A stretch of DNA of 64,000 nt, from contig OX457027.1 in NCBI GenBank assembly GCA_949752745.1, positions 17,006,603 to 17,070,602 on the forward strand, read 5' to 3'. The first letter of the stretch is position 1, and the number at the start of each line of letters is the position of its first letter. Source of the DNA: Protula sp. h YS-2021. Lineage: Eukaryota > Annelida > Polychaeta > Sabellida > Serpulidae. The notes under the pieces were generated by a model that was not told the origin of the DNA, did not search any database, and saw nothing but the letters and a program-made list of their open reading frames with translations. Shown here piece after piece: positions 31,601 to 38,841 of this stretch. Position numbers and translations under genes: made by a program.

Positions 31601-32359
31601 TTGATGAACAACTCTGTGTTTGGCAAAACCATGGAAAATGTGAGAAAACGCATGAATGTGGAACTTGTTCACCAAGAAAAGCGGTTCAAGAAACTTGTGG
31701 CCAAACCTTCCTTCCACAAATTTAGAATTTTCAACGAAGATTTGACTGCGGTACATTTGCGCAAAGTGGATCTGCTTCTGGATAAACCCATTCAAGTTGG
31801 TTTCACCATTCTCGACCTCAGCAAGGTGCTCATGTTCCACTTTCATTACAACTACATCATGACCAAGTATCCCGACGCCAAGCTGTTGTTCAGCGACACC
31901 GACAGTCTATGTTATGACATAGAAACGGAAGATATCTACAAAGACATGCAGGAAGATGCCGACTTGTTCGACACAAGTGACTATCCCCCAGATCATTTCC
32001 TGCATTCCAACGTGAACAAGAAAGTGCTTGGGAAAATGAAAGATGAGACGGCGGGTATTCCCATAGAAGAGTTTGTTGGACTTCGACCGAAAATGTACAG
32101 TATGATGTATGGTGGGAAAGAAAAACGTACGGCTAAAGGCATTACTCGCGCATGTCAAAGACGTATGAAACATCAGCAGTATAGAGACAGTTTGTTCAAC
32201 CAAACACAAACGATGACCACAGGACACATCATTCGAAGTCATGACCACCAGATCTTCTCGGAGAAGTTGAGGAAAGTGGCTCTCTCTCCCTTTGATGACA
32301 AGCGATATGTGATGAGTGATGGTTATTCCACTTTGGCGCATGGGCATTACAGTATATAA
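28682..32359 (+). CDS. Protein-primed family B DNA polymerase (Polinton PolB)
   Basis: 1225 aa; replicates the element from its protein-primed termini. The frame opens at 28628 but only with GTG; the first ATG is 28682. Two C2H2-like fingers open the protein (about 5-24 and 59-77) and a third lies near 370-395. Exonuclease motifs: YADFECF (about 426), FFHNLRGYDSH (about 563), YHDLYLKSDVLLL (about 708). A Cys/His insert of endonuclease VII-HNH type (CYICHE...VRDHDHINGKYRGAAH, about 510-535) sits between Exo I and II, as is usual in Polinton polymerases. Polymerase motifs: YLDANNLYGWAM (A, about 809), LMNNSVFGKTMENVR (B, about 973), FSDTDSLCYD (C, about 1069). No lesions, so it is probably functional. 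Confidence 0.96.
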   Translation: MATVYCHDCDVTFPSLEVFVTHTCKPARMKRAHDELVEQIEAKRRKTVQDGVERPDPVLCCKCAKIFSSLDAFETHACAEMENVSHEEQRKIETGQVGRGRRVSLGENAQERRFEPEDGSDLLLEMRQQENRIKRHLLETLNRGMKWYIVVHARFKKMTPNVEGVMVEQVDNAFISSPTYAAYNPTDIEKDLPEAYKELFTRFDEHERQGSGWVLDNILFIEVHTATSAPLEASSFIPLLKKVKSTKGVLNIQNKDNKCFLWSVLAHLHPSTNVNPERVHQYKLFENELKVEGMTFPTPITDIPKFEKENDVSINVFGYEHDVVVPIQLSRNTSAREINLLLISNDKTRHYCLIKNFSRLMAYRSKHDGAAFYCFNCLHGFRRQELLDEHREVCGKHGAQRLSFPKKPFIKFKNVAKQQRAPFVIYADFECFTKKHEGDRYQHHRPNSFAYVVVSQYDTRAPVMYRGDNAVKVFLDHMVNERDRIVHGLQQKKKMVMTHEDEEHYKNATDCYICHEPLGAERVRDHDHINGKYRGAAHSQCNLQFRLRKDKQDVEDSFIIPVFFHNLRGYDSHLIMEEIGKFKNETITVIPNTVEKYIAFTMSNLKFTDSYQIMSTSLQKLVSNLATEGKDNFYNMTSHIYDSDQQDLLLRKGVYPYDYVDEPSKFAETQLPSKDKFYSLLSEEDISDEDYAHAQKVWETFHCTTFGEYHDLYLKSDVLLLADVFENFRHVCLNTYELDPAHYYTAPGLSWDAMLKATKVKLELINDIDMYQMVEQGLRGGISVITHKYAKANNPYVADYNPTKPTNYLTYLDANNLYGWAMSQSMPESGFMWVSEPESIDFMDVDEDDEIGYILEVDLEYPYSIHDHHNHYPVAPERKCVKVGELSEHSQKLRKDLNMKGKPSEKLIPNLCDKKKYVLHYRNLQQYVSLGLKVTKVHRAIMFAQSKWLAKYISLNTEKRKLAKNPFEKDFFKLMNNSVFGKTMENVRKRMNVELVHQEKRFKKLVAKPSFHKFRIFNEDLTAVHLRKVDLLLDKPIQVGFTILDLSKVLMFHFHYNYIMTKYPDAKLLFSDTDSLCYDIETEDIYKDMQEDADLFDTSDYPPDHFLHSNVNKKVLGKMKDETAGIPIEEFVGLRPKMYSMMYGGKEKRTAKGITRACQRRMKHQQYRDSLFNQTQTMTTGHIIRSHDHQIFSEKLRKVALSPFDDKRYVMSDGYSTLAHGHYSI

Positions 32360-32360
32360 G
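32353..32360 (+). promoter_or_regulatory. TATA box overlapping the PolB stop codon
   Basis: TATATAAG contains the PolB TAA (32357-32359). It lies 55 bp upstream of the ATG at 32415, the right distance for a separate promoter of the PC4-like genes. Confidence 0.65.
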
Positions 32361-32414
32361 GGGGAGACACTTCAACTTTAGAGTTAGTTGAGGTGTGAAC
32401 ACTGAAGCGTCAAC

Positions 32415-32768
32415 ATGAATCGGAAAAGATCTGCAACAACGGATATGGATACTCTTGCTGATACAGTCAAAGACATGACTGTGAAACATCCTGACAATAC
32501 CATCAAGAAATTAAAAGTGGAGACGACGGTACCAACACCACAGTCGTGGGATGGAATGCTTTCTCTAGGCAATGGAAAGTATATCAAGATTATGAAACAA
32601 AGTAATGAAGGTGTGGTAAACATTCGCAAATACCTCAGAGATGAGGGGACTGGAAAAAACCGTCCAACGAAAAAGGGTATCTTGCTGACAATACATGAAT
32701 GGAAAATGCTGAAGAAGCAGGTGAAAGAAGTGGATAAAAGGCTTCGCAGACAAGACGACAAGTCATAA
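32415..32768 (+). CDS. PC4-like ssDNA-binding protein
   Basis: 117 aa. After a charged N-tail (1-45) comes LSLGNGKYIKIMKQ, then VVNIRKYLRDEGTG, RPTKKGILLTIHEWKMLKK and a basic end. This order matches the transcriptional coactivator PC4/Sub1 fold: beta strands, then KGI-L---W--L before the helix. PC4-like proteins bind ssDNA and assist transcription or replication; in this element the role is likely replication or late transcription. First of a run of four plus-strand genes after PolB; its stop is 12 bp from the next ATG. Confidence 0.75.
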   Translation: MNRKRSATTDMDTLADTVKDMTVKHPDNTIKKLKVETTVPTPQSWDGMLSLGNGKYIKIMKQSNEGVVNIRKYLRDEGTGKNRPTKKGILLTIHEWKMLKKQVKEVDKRLRRQDDKS

Positions 32769-32780
32769 CAAGGTAAAAAC

Positions 32781-33152
32781 ATGAATGCACTCATGCTGAA
32801 CGGTGGTGTTTACCTTACTGTCAATGAGAGGAATGAAGTGATACTAGATTCTAAGACAAGTTATCATCGGTTTAAACCTGAAGTGTGGAAAGACTTTAAA
32901 AACATACCACTTGAACCTGGGTTTAAACGTAGACTTGAAAATAAAGTGGAAGTGACGGTAGCTGAATATGATTCTAACATACGTGTAAAAATCTGTAGAA
33001 ATCTTTTACAGGATTATCCAAAGGATTATAAGGGAGTTGTGCCAGATACACCATATACAGATTTGATCCTCTTTGATATCAAGAACTGGCGCGCAGTCTT
33101 ACGATTCCTAGAAGCGATACAACATCCACTCTTCACCATCTTGCGAGCATAA
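32781..33152 (+). CDS. Divergent PC4-like paralogue, second in the run
   Basis: 123 aa, ATG at 32781. The second half shows VEVTVAEYDSNIRVKICRN followed by LILFDIKNWRAVLRFLEAI, the strand-strand-'W--L' layout of the PC4 fold. Sequence identity to the first gene is low, so the family call is an inference from pattern and tandem position. Confidence 0.5.
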   Translation: MNALMLNGGVYLTVNERNEVILDSKTSYHRFKPEVWKDFKNIPLEPGFKRRLENKVEVTVAEYDSNIRVKICRNLLQDYPKDYKGVVPDTPYTDLILFDIKNWRAVLRFLEAIQHPLFTILRA

Positions 33153-33206
33153 ACACGTCTTTGCAGACAAGGAGACAGCTCATAGTTCATCTGACTGTTG
33201 AACGAG

Positions 33207-33548
33207 ATGGAAGACTTTTTAACGGAATATAAACCAATTACGCATGGATTCTCATATCTGAGAAACGAATATGATGACATTGTGCTAAGACATTTTGGAC
33301 AGTATCTCGTCCTATCACTTGATGACCAATCCGTGTTGAAAGACCATCTAGAGAAGTTCAGGATACCTGGCTTTCTCCTGACAGTCTCAAATGAATTAGA
33401 AGTGCGTGTGACTGAGAACTGCTTAGACGTGTTTGTACAATTTCGCCAATATGACGAGCTTACAGAAAACTATGACTACATCACCCTCAACACAGTGGAA
33501 TGGAACGCGCTGTTACAAGCATTGGATTGGAAAGAACCTAACGCTTGA
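33207..33548 (+). CDS. Divergent PC4-like paralogue, third in the run
   Basis: 113 aa from ATG 33207 (the frame opens upstream only with TTG). Ends with LEVRVTENCLDVFVQFRQY...ITLNTVEWNALLQAL, the same terminal pattern as its neighbours. Acidic overall. Probably co-transcribed with 32415-33152. Confidence 0.5.
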   Translation: MEDFLTEYKPITHGFSYLRNEYDDIVLRHFGQYLVLSLDDQSVLKDHLEKFRIPGFLLTVSNELEVRVTENCLDVFVQFRQYDELTENYDYITLNTVEWNALLQALDWKEPNA

Positions 33549-33573
33549 ATTCAAAGAAACAGAAATATGGCTT

Positions 33574-33825
33574 ATGCGGGGCACCAAATCCATTGAGCTG
33601 ACACAACCTATGCGTGTGATGGACATTGACTTAGAAGAAGGATATGAACTGAAACTGTCTGAACATGAAACTGTTAAAGTGATAAAGTTTGGTGATGTGT
33701 GTTATGTGAGCTTTCATAGCATTTACAAACATGGATGTAATGTCTATGATACCTATATCAATTTAGATTCTAATGAATGGTGTTCATTGATAAATGTATT
33801 GAAAAATGAATGTGTTTGTAAATAA
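33574..33825 (+). CDS. Divergent PC4-like paralogue, fourth in the run
   Basis: 83 aa from ATG 33574, the first ATG past the previous stop at 33548. Contains ELKLSEHETVKVIKFGDVCY and ends with TYINLDSNEWCSLINVL, aligned with the other members. The stop overlaps the first AATAAA (about 33823), so this gene ends the plus-strand transcript. Confidence 0.5.
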   Translation: MRGTKSIELTQPMRVMDIDLEEGYELKLSEHETVKVIKFGDVCYVSFHSIYKHGCNVYDTYINLDSNEWCSLINVLKNECVCK

Positions 33826-34181
33826 AAAGTTTGTAAATAGTGTAAATAGACTTTGTAGTTAAGAGTTTGTAGTTAAGAGCTTGTAAATAGACTTTGTAAA
33901 CTTTGTAAATAGAATTTGTAAATAAAAGTTTGTAGTTAAGAATTTGTAAATAGTGTAAATAGACTTTCTAAATAGACTTTGTAAATAAAAGTTTGTAAAT
34001 AGTGTTTGTAAACTTTGTAAATAGTGTTTGTAGTTAAGAATTTGTAAATAAACGTATGTATAACACAATAAACAAGACTGTTTGAAAACTTGGTTTGTTT
34101 TATTTAACAACAACAACAACAACTTAACTAATATAACAACAACAACTTAACTACAACTTAACTAATATAACAACAACAACA
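33826..34181. terminator. Shared 3' region between convergent Polinton gene blocks
   Basis: A tandem, degenerate repeat of GTAAATAGACTTTGTAAA and AATAAAAGTTTGTAGTTAAG (33826-34060) supplies several AATAAA signals for the plus strand. TTTATT near 34096 supplies one for the minus strand. A (CAA)n tract (34108-34175) follows. Confidence 0.65.
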
Positions 34182-34619
34182 TTAATAAAACAATGGTTTA
34201 TAATGTCTATATACAAAATCCTTTACAATAAAATGACCATCCTTTCTTTTTAATATATTCACAATATCAAACATACTCTGACCTCGAGCTCTATGCAATA
34301 TATAATATACACAATAAAAACCACATGATGATGATATTGGCGTTTGTAATGATATAGAATTATACATATAGTCATTTCTTAAAAACATATCTAAACGATC
34401 ATCGAGAGGGAACTGTCCATAAGAGTCAAAATATTCCACAGGGTCTTTATCATAATACACTGCCACCCAATGTTCTCCTGGTTCATCTTGATCGTCTGTG
34501 TTGATGACATAGGCGCCGCGTTGTAAAGATGGTAACTGGTCCATGGCAAACACGCCTTGAAACAAGTCTTTGGTCATGACATCATGACTCAATATGGCAT
34601 CAATCTGCTTCGTGTTCAT
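34182..34619 (-). CDS. Adenain-like cysteine protease (PRO)
   Basis: 145 aa, ATG at 34619. Capsid-maturation protease of the C5/Ulp1-like fold. The catalytic set is visible: His50 in GEHWVAVYY, Asp65 in EYFDSYG, Gln92 and Cys99 in QTPISSSCGFY. The Gln-to-Cys spacing of seven matches the adenovirus enzyme. Short but complete. The ATG overlaps the TGA of the capsid gene (ATGA), suggesting coupled translation. Confidence 0.9.
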   Translation of the reverse strand: MNTKQIDAILSHDVMTKDLFQGVFAMDQLPSLQRGAYVINTDDQDEPGEHWVAVYYDKDPVEYFDSYGQFPLDDRLDMFLRNDYMYNSISLQTPISSSCGFYCVYYILHRARGQSMFDIVNILKRKDGHFIVKDFVYRHYKPLFY

Positions 34620-35989
34620 GACTGGTAGTCGAATTGGATGCTGCGATTTGCACTAATTTCAATAATGTTGTCAAATTCAGCATAGACAATGACATTGATG
34701 GTATGTTGCAAAGCCGTAGCAAAGTTCATTTCTAGCCGCAAATTCCCATGCTTGATCAGGGGAAAATGATCATCACCATCATAATCCGGTGTTAAGTCAA
34801 ACGAAAATAAAGCATAACCTCTAGGCCAATCTTCCCGTTTTATAATGGAACTTTTCTCACCATTCAATCGATCAAACGATTTGTAAAGCGTTTCAAAAGC
34901 GTCCAGGTATTTGTTCTGTGTAATGTCAAGCTTGAGAGGTTTGGATAGAACTGGTTCACCATCCGTGTACAGTTGCATATAGTCCAGATCAAAATGTTTG
35001 AAATCATATGGATTCCTCAATACTGATCCACCAAAAGCTTCATTATGAACCAGACCAATGACAATACGATTTGGTAATTGACCCAAAAAGATGTTATCTT
35101 TCACAAAAGACTGAAATCCTGCTGGAATAGCCAAGACTTTACATTCTTTTCTAGTGATGATGATCTTGGCAGGACTTTTCATCAATGCATCTGTATGTCC
35201 TAACTGAATACCTGGACTCACCCTCACTTTGCGAATGGTTAAAAATGCCTCTTTCACTTCTACCTTATAGGTATTATCTGCAGCCATCAATACATAGCCA
35301 TCTTTTTGTCTATGGAAACGCAATTTCAAACTGATACCATTCGGAAGATAACGATCCTGCTCGAACAAATCTATCCTTAAACCACCTGCGAGCATAACAT
35401 CACGGCTAAGACGAGTATGTAAATAACGATGATGTAAGCCATTATTGCCTTGCTCAGCCAAGTCACCACCGTCGGCATTGACATGAAACCCGGATACATA
35501 TTGTTCATGATTAGGTCTTTTCACCTCATGACTATTCATTGACCCAGCAGTATCCTTGTACATGAGACGCATAGAGCGCTCAGAATGCAGACTTTCTTCC
35601 GAATCATGGATGAGATGAGAGATAATGCTGGTATAACCATGAGTATTGTTGCTATGCGAAACCAAACGATCATTCAGAAACAATTCAATATTAGACCATA
35701 ACCCATTAAACACATCATTGATGCAAGAGACATTATCATCTGCGCCACACTCTGTTCCATCAGCCTTTAGAATGCGACATACAATATGAAGTTTGCTGTT
35801 CTTTAAATCTAGATATTCTTCTGTACTCGCAGGAATGTAGAATTCTTTTGGAGCGCCTTCTCTAATGCTTGTAAGTGGTTGATAGTCGACATTATAACTT
35901 TTCTCTACAGCAGTTTGCGTTGGTGGTACGTGAAACCATTCCAATGGAGAAAGACTACATTCACACGAATGATTATGAATGAGAGACAT
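34616..35989 (-). CDS. Major capsid protein, double jelly-roll
   Basis: 457 aa, ATG at 35989. Matches the Polinton MCP family, usually annotated in invertebrate genomes as F54H12.2-like. Recognisable stretches are NIELFLNDRLVSHSNNT, LRIDLFEQDRYLPNGISLKL, PNRIVIGLVHNEAFGGS, NPYDFKHFDLDYMQLYTDG and the C-terminal VIVYAEFDNIIEISANRS. Forms trimeric capsomers. Uninterrupted. Four bases separate it from the upstream small basic gene. Confidence 0.9.
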   Translation of the reverse strand: MSLIHNHSCECSLSPLEWFHVPPTQTAVEKSYNVDYQPLTSIREGAPKEFYIPASTEEYLDLKNSKLHIVCRILKADGTECGADDNVSCINDVFNGLWSNIELFLNDRLVSHSNNTHGYTSIISHLIHDSEESLHSERSMRLMYKDTAGSMNSHEVKRPNHEQYVSGFHVNADGGDLAEQGNNGLHHRYLHTRLSRDVMLAGGLRIDLFEQDRYLPNGISLKLRFHRQKDGYVLMAADNTYKVEVKEAFLTIRKVRVSPGIQLGHTDALMKSPAKIIITRKECKVLAIPAGFQSFVKDNIFLGQLPNRIVIGLVHNEAFGGSVLRNPYDFKHFDLDYMQLYTDGEPVLSKPLKLDITQNKYLDAFETLYKSFDRLNGEKSSIIKREDWPRGYALFSFDLTPDYDGDDHFPLIKHGNLRLEMNFATALQHTINVIVYAEFDNIIEISANRSIQFDYQS

Positions 35990-35993
35990 GATT

Positions 35994-36335
35994 TCAAAAG
36001 ATATCTTTGCGATATTTTGATGTTATCCGTCTGGCTGTTTTTCGTCTTCTGGCACGTTTCGTCGGTTGCATACGCTTTTGTTCACCAAACACACGTTCTG
36101 CTACTCGACCCGTAACATCTTTCGCGACATTCTTTGCAGCCTTCTTAAGATGTGGCGCAACGATCTTAGCCCCAGCCTTAAGTAGTGGAATAGCTTTGCG
36201 AGCCAATGATCCCAGTATCGAACCAATACCATCGCCATATTGGATTCGCGCTCCTTTGAATCCTGGTAATTCCCCGCCCACTTGACGAAGAAAATGGTTG
36301 CGATATGCAGACGGATCGTGTGTATAAGCTTTCAT
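35994..36335 (-). CDS. Small basic virion protein, pVI/pX-like
   Basis: 113 aa, ATG at 36335. The N-part holds Gly-Gly (LRQVGGELPG) and YGDGIGSILGSLARKAIPLL, an amphipathic/hydrophobic segment. The C-terminal third is very basic (KRARRRKTARR). This resembles adenovirus pVI/pX-type precursors, cleaved by the protease and acting in membrane lysis or DNA condensation. The similarity is by layout rather than alignment. Overlaps the penton stop by ATGA. Confidence 0.6.
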   Translation of the reverse strand: MKAYTHDPSAYRNHFLRQVGGELPGFKGARIQYGDGIGSILGSLARKAIPLLKAGAKIVAPHLKKAAKNVAKDVTGRVAERVFGEQKRMQPTKRARRRKTARRITSKYRKDIF

Positions 36336-37093
36336 ATTGCTTTTGGTCGAAAATGAAGTTTACAGATCACCTTTCCAGTTTGAAATGGAACATTATAACC
36401 TGTGTCGTCCTTAATATTCATTTCTATCATGTCAAATTTGGACGTGTTTACAGGAACATAATGCGGTTCGCCGTACGTTTTCATGATAATGTCGCCATCA
36501 TGACCTTGTATGCCAACAGAACGTAGTAAGGGAACATAATAATCACCAACAACTTGTGGTTCACAAATGCTACAATACACATAAAGTGTATAAAATCCCT
36601 GTTTCACATCCGCTTTATGTTCAGCTGTACATGTTTCAGTATACCATTGATCTGAGATAAATCCTAAAATCTCAGCCAATCCAGCGGAAAAGGACACTTC
36701 AAAGCCATAATTTAGAAATAGAAACACACGTCGTCTAATTTTATCATACTTTATCCAAATAGCTTCTTTAAGATCATCTTTCATAGAATTAGTTGCTTCT
36801 TCATTCACTGCCTGACATATTTCTTGTATGGATCTATAGTAGCCATAAGGAATATTAATAGTCTCAAGTGTCTCTGTCAGTGGTTGTTGTCGATACTGAA
36901 TAGAATAGTCCATGTCATGTCTCATCGTTGTCCATGTATGTGGATATTGAATTTCAGCTAAAGCCACTTCATATTTTCCATTCAGATAAATAGTTCGAGG
37001 CATACGAATTTGATAATTTGAAGCCTTGTTGTTGGGATAATAGTTCATACTCGCATTGCTAGGCAAAGTAATGTAAAAGCTTGTTGACTCCAT
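36332..37093 (-). CDS. Penton/minor capsid protein, single jelly-roll
   Basis: 253 aa, ATG at 37093. The N-terminus (FYITLPSNASMNYYPNNKAS) and IYLNGKYEVALAEIQYPHTW are the hallmark of the Polinton minor capsid protein that occupies the capsid vertices. No frameshift. 11 bp after the upstream gene. Confidence 0.85.
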   Translation of the reverse strand: MESTSFYITLPSNASMNYYPNNKASNYQIRMPRTIYLNGKYEVALAEIQYPHTWTTMRHDMDYSIQYRQQPLTETLETINIPYGYYRSIQEICQAVNEEATNSMKDDLKEAIWIKYDKIRRRVFLFLNYGFEVSFSAGLAEILGFISDQWYTETCTAEHKADVKQGFYTLYVYCSICEPQVVGDYYVPLLRSVGIQGHDGDIIMKTYGEPHYVPVNTSKFDMIEMNIKDDTGYNVPFQTGKVICKLHFRPKAI

Positions 37094-37104
37094 GATGGTG
37101 GGAA

Positions 37105-37314
37105 CTAAATGGTATAGGTGCGTTGACGTTGCCTATATACTTCACGATAGCGCGCGCCATTCAACCAAGTATGCAAATGGTCTTTCACATCATGATGATC
37201 TATGACTTCTCCTTCACAACAAGCACTTGTACATCTTATTTTTACAGGAATAGTTGGTTTATCTTCCTCACAACAACAACATAGCTCTTTCAACCATGTT
37301 AAAAATTTTCCCAT
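37105..37314 (-). CDS. Small Cys-rich protein, unknown
   Basis: 69 aa, ATG at 37314, overlapping the end of the preceding gene by 16 bp. The N-terminal WLKELCCCCEED Cys cluster could be palmitoylated, or coordinate metal together with the later CTSACCEGE. No family recognised. Confidence 0.55.
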   Translation of the reverse strand: MGKFLTWLKELCCCCEEDKPTIPVKIRCTSACCEGEVIDHHDVKDHLHTWLNGARYREVYRQRQRTYTI

Positions 37315-37866
37315 AGTTCAGGAAACTGTCTTTGTTGACGTTGTTTCATTTCTGTTGTAATGTTGTCACGAGTAGTCTTTTTACTAAACATTGTTTTTGG
37401 AATATTAGCATCAACAATTTCCTGGATAAATGGATGCCAGCCATATGGTGGTATGGCTCGTTCTTTTCTTCTTGTCGCCACCAATGCTTCTTTCATCAAA
37501 TCAACCATGTTGGAATTTGCTATAATATCGCCCGTTTTCAACACAAGTTCATTCTTCTCTGTCCATGTCGTACCATGTTTCTTCAGTTCTGCTAAAAGTT
37601 GTGTTACTTTTCCATGATAGATAGGTTGAAAATGACTTAACACTAGCTTTTCTGGCTTTTCAGGTGATGATGATGAGGGCTTTTGCTGCCTAGACTGACT
37701 TGTTCGTAAATGACGACCAAGAAGTTTCTATAGCCTTTTCACGTGTTCGTTTCCCACGTAAAAGTTTATTCACTTTCGTTTTGATTTCACCATCTTTTCC
37801 CTTCTTTTCTAGCAACATTTTATATTCATATTCAGGAATGAGGACCATTTTCATCGTATGTTTCAT
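37299..37866 (-). pseudogene. Conserved Polinton virion-cluster gene with a +1 frameshift
   Basis: Begins at ATG 37866 with MKMVLIPEYEYKMLL, a recurrent Polinton protein start (from memory). The first frame stops after about 62 codons near 37680. From about 37725 the second frame continues with SQSRQQKPSSSSPEKPEK and runs to the stop at 37299. The total of 568 nt is one more than a multiple of three. The break is at GAAAC around 37724-37728. Either a disabling insertion or a programmed +1 shift; Ser/Pro-rich linker, function unknown. A fragment starting at 37643 is the same second frame. Confidence 0.65.
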
Positions 37867-38189
37867 TTTAGCAGCAGTTTGGCTAACAAAGGTAATGCTA
37901 ATCTAGCAATAGCTCCAATGAATCCTCCTTTCTGATTAATCAACTTCTTTTTTCGTCGAAGGGATATCTTCTTCTCTGCTAGAGTACGAAGCGTATGACG
38001 TTCACGTTTAAATTCCTTAAACCGTTTTGAGCTTAAGGGTAAATGTCCTTGCAATATATACAAACAAATTTCAAACAAGCTTGTTAATTCCTCCTTTGTA
38101 GCTTGCTGTAGCAAGGATTTACGTCGTTTAGGCCCACTGCGTGCAAGCAAATGAAGAAACGGCTGGTTCGCTCGAATACGTTTAGACAT
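37863..38189 (-). CDS. Small basic virion-cluster protein with hydrophobic C-tail
   Basis: 108 aa, ATG at 38189. Basic throughout (KRRKSLLQQ, SLRRKKKLINQ) with a C-terminal KGGFIGAIARLALPLLAKLL amphipathic or hydrophobic segment after Gly-Gly, again reminiscent of small adenoviral core or lytic peptides. Overlaps both neighbours: 8 bp with the ATPase stop and ATGA with the next gene. Confidence 0.6.
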   Translation of the reverse strand: MSKRIRANQPFLHLLARSGPKRRKSLLQQATKEELTSLFEICLYILQGHLPLSSKRFKEFKRERHTLRTLAEKKISLRRKKKLINQKGGFIGAIARLALPLLAKLLLK

Positions 38190-38841
38190 CTTGACTGCGA
38201 ATGGTCAAATGAGTTGGTTCTTGTTCATACACTGCTTTATCAATATATACATAATGTGTATCTTTTGGTAAAATGCCTGTACGAATACGTAGTTGATCAT
38301 TTGTCTTTGGTTTTAAATCAATGAATAAATAACCATGAGGTTTGCTAGTAGCATCTTGATAGGCTTCTATGAGAAATTGAGATCTTCCAGGATACATTTG
38401 CCGCGCCAATGTACTTATTTGTTGACTATCTCTAGGATTTTTAAACAGAATGATATAATGTGTATTCAAACTAATATTTCGCATCTCTTTCCCATGATGG
38501 AATAAATTATGCACAATAAAGATAATGCTTAGATTTTGATGACTGCTGCCAACACTAAAGAGACGTGTCATACGCTCATCACTATGACATTTGGTCATTA
38601 AGTCATCAATGATAAGTAAATTTGGTTTTTTCGGGTTAAAACGCTCTTCAATGTCATCTGGAATGCCTTGGTAAAATTCCACGCCTTTCATTCCCTTGTA
38701 CAAAGGCTGATCCGCTGCATAAAGCCATAAAATGCTTTTTGGAGAGGGTTTAATCAACTTTTGTTCTAGAATTTCCTTCACCAGAGACGTTTTGCCACTG
38801 CCTGTAGGTCCAGAGACTAAACATGTAAATGGATGCTTCAT
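38182..38841 (-). CDS. A32/FtsK-HerA-type genome-packaging ATPase
   Basis: 219 aa from ATG 38841. The frame extends to 38868 only with TTG. Walker A is GPTGSGKT (about 11-18), Walker B LLIIDDLM (about 75), then VGSSHQNLSIIFIVHNLF with the sensor region. Packages DNA into the capsid. The start codon overlaps the integrase stop as ATGA (38838-38841). Confidence 0.93.
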   Translation of the reverse strand: MKHPFTCLVSGPTGSGKTSLVKEILEQKLIKPSPKSILWLYAADQPLYKGMKGVEFYQGIPDDIEERFNPKKPNLLIIDDLMTKCHSDERMTRLFSVGSSHQNLSIIFIVHNLFHHGKEMRNISLNTHYIILFKNPRDSQQISTLARQMYPGRSQFLIEAYQDATSKPHGYLFIDLKPKTNDQLRIRTGILPKDTHYVYIDKAVYEQEPTHLTIRSQDV

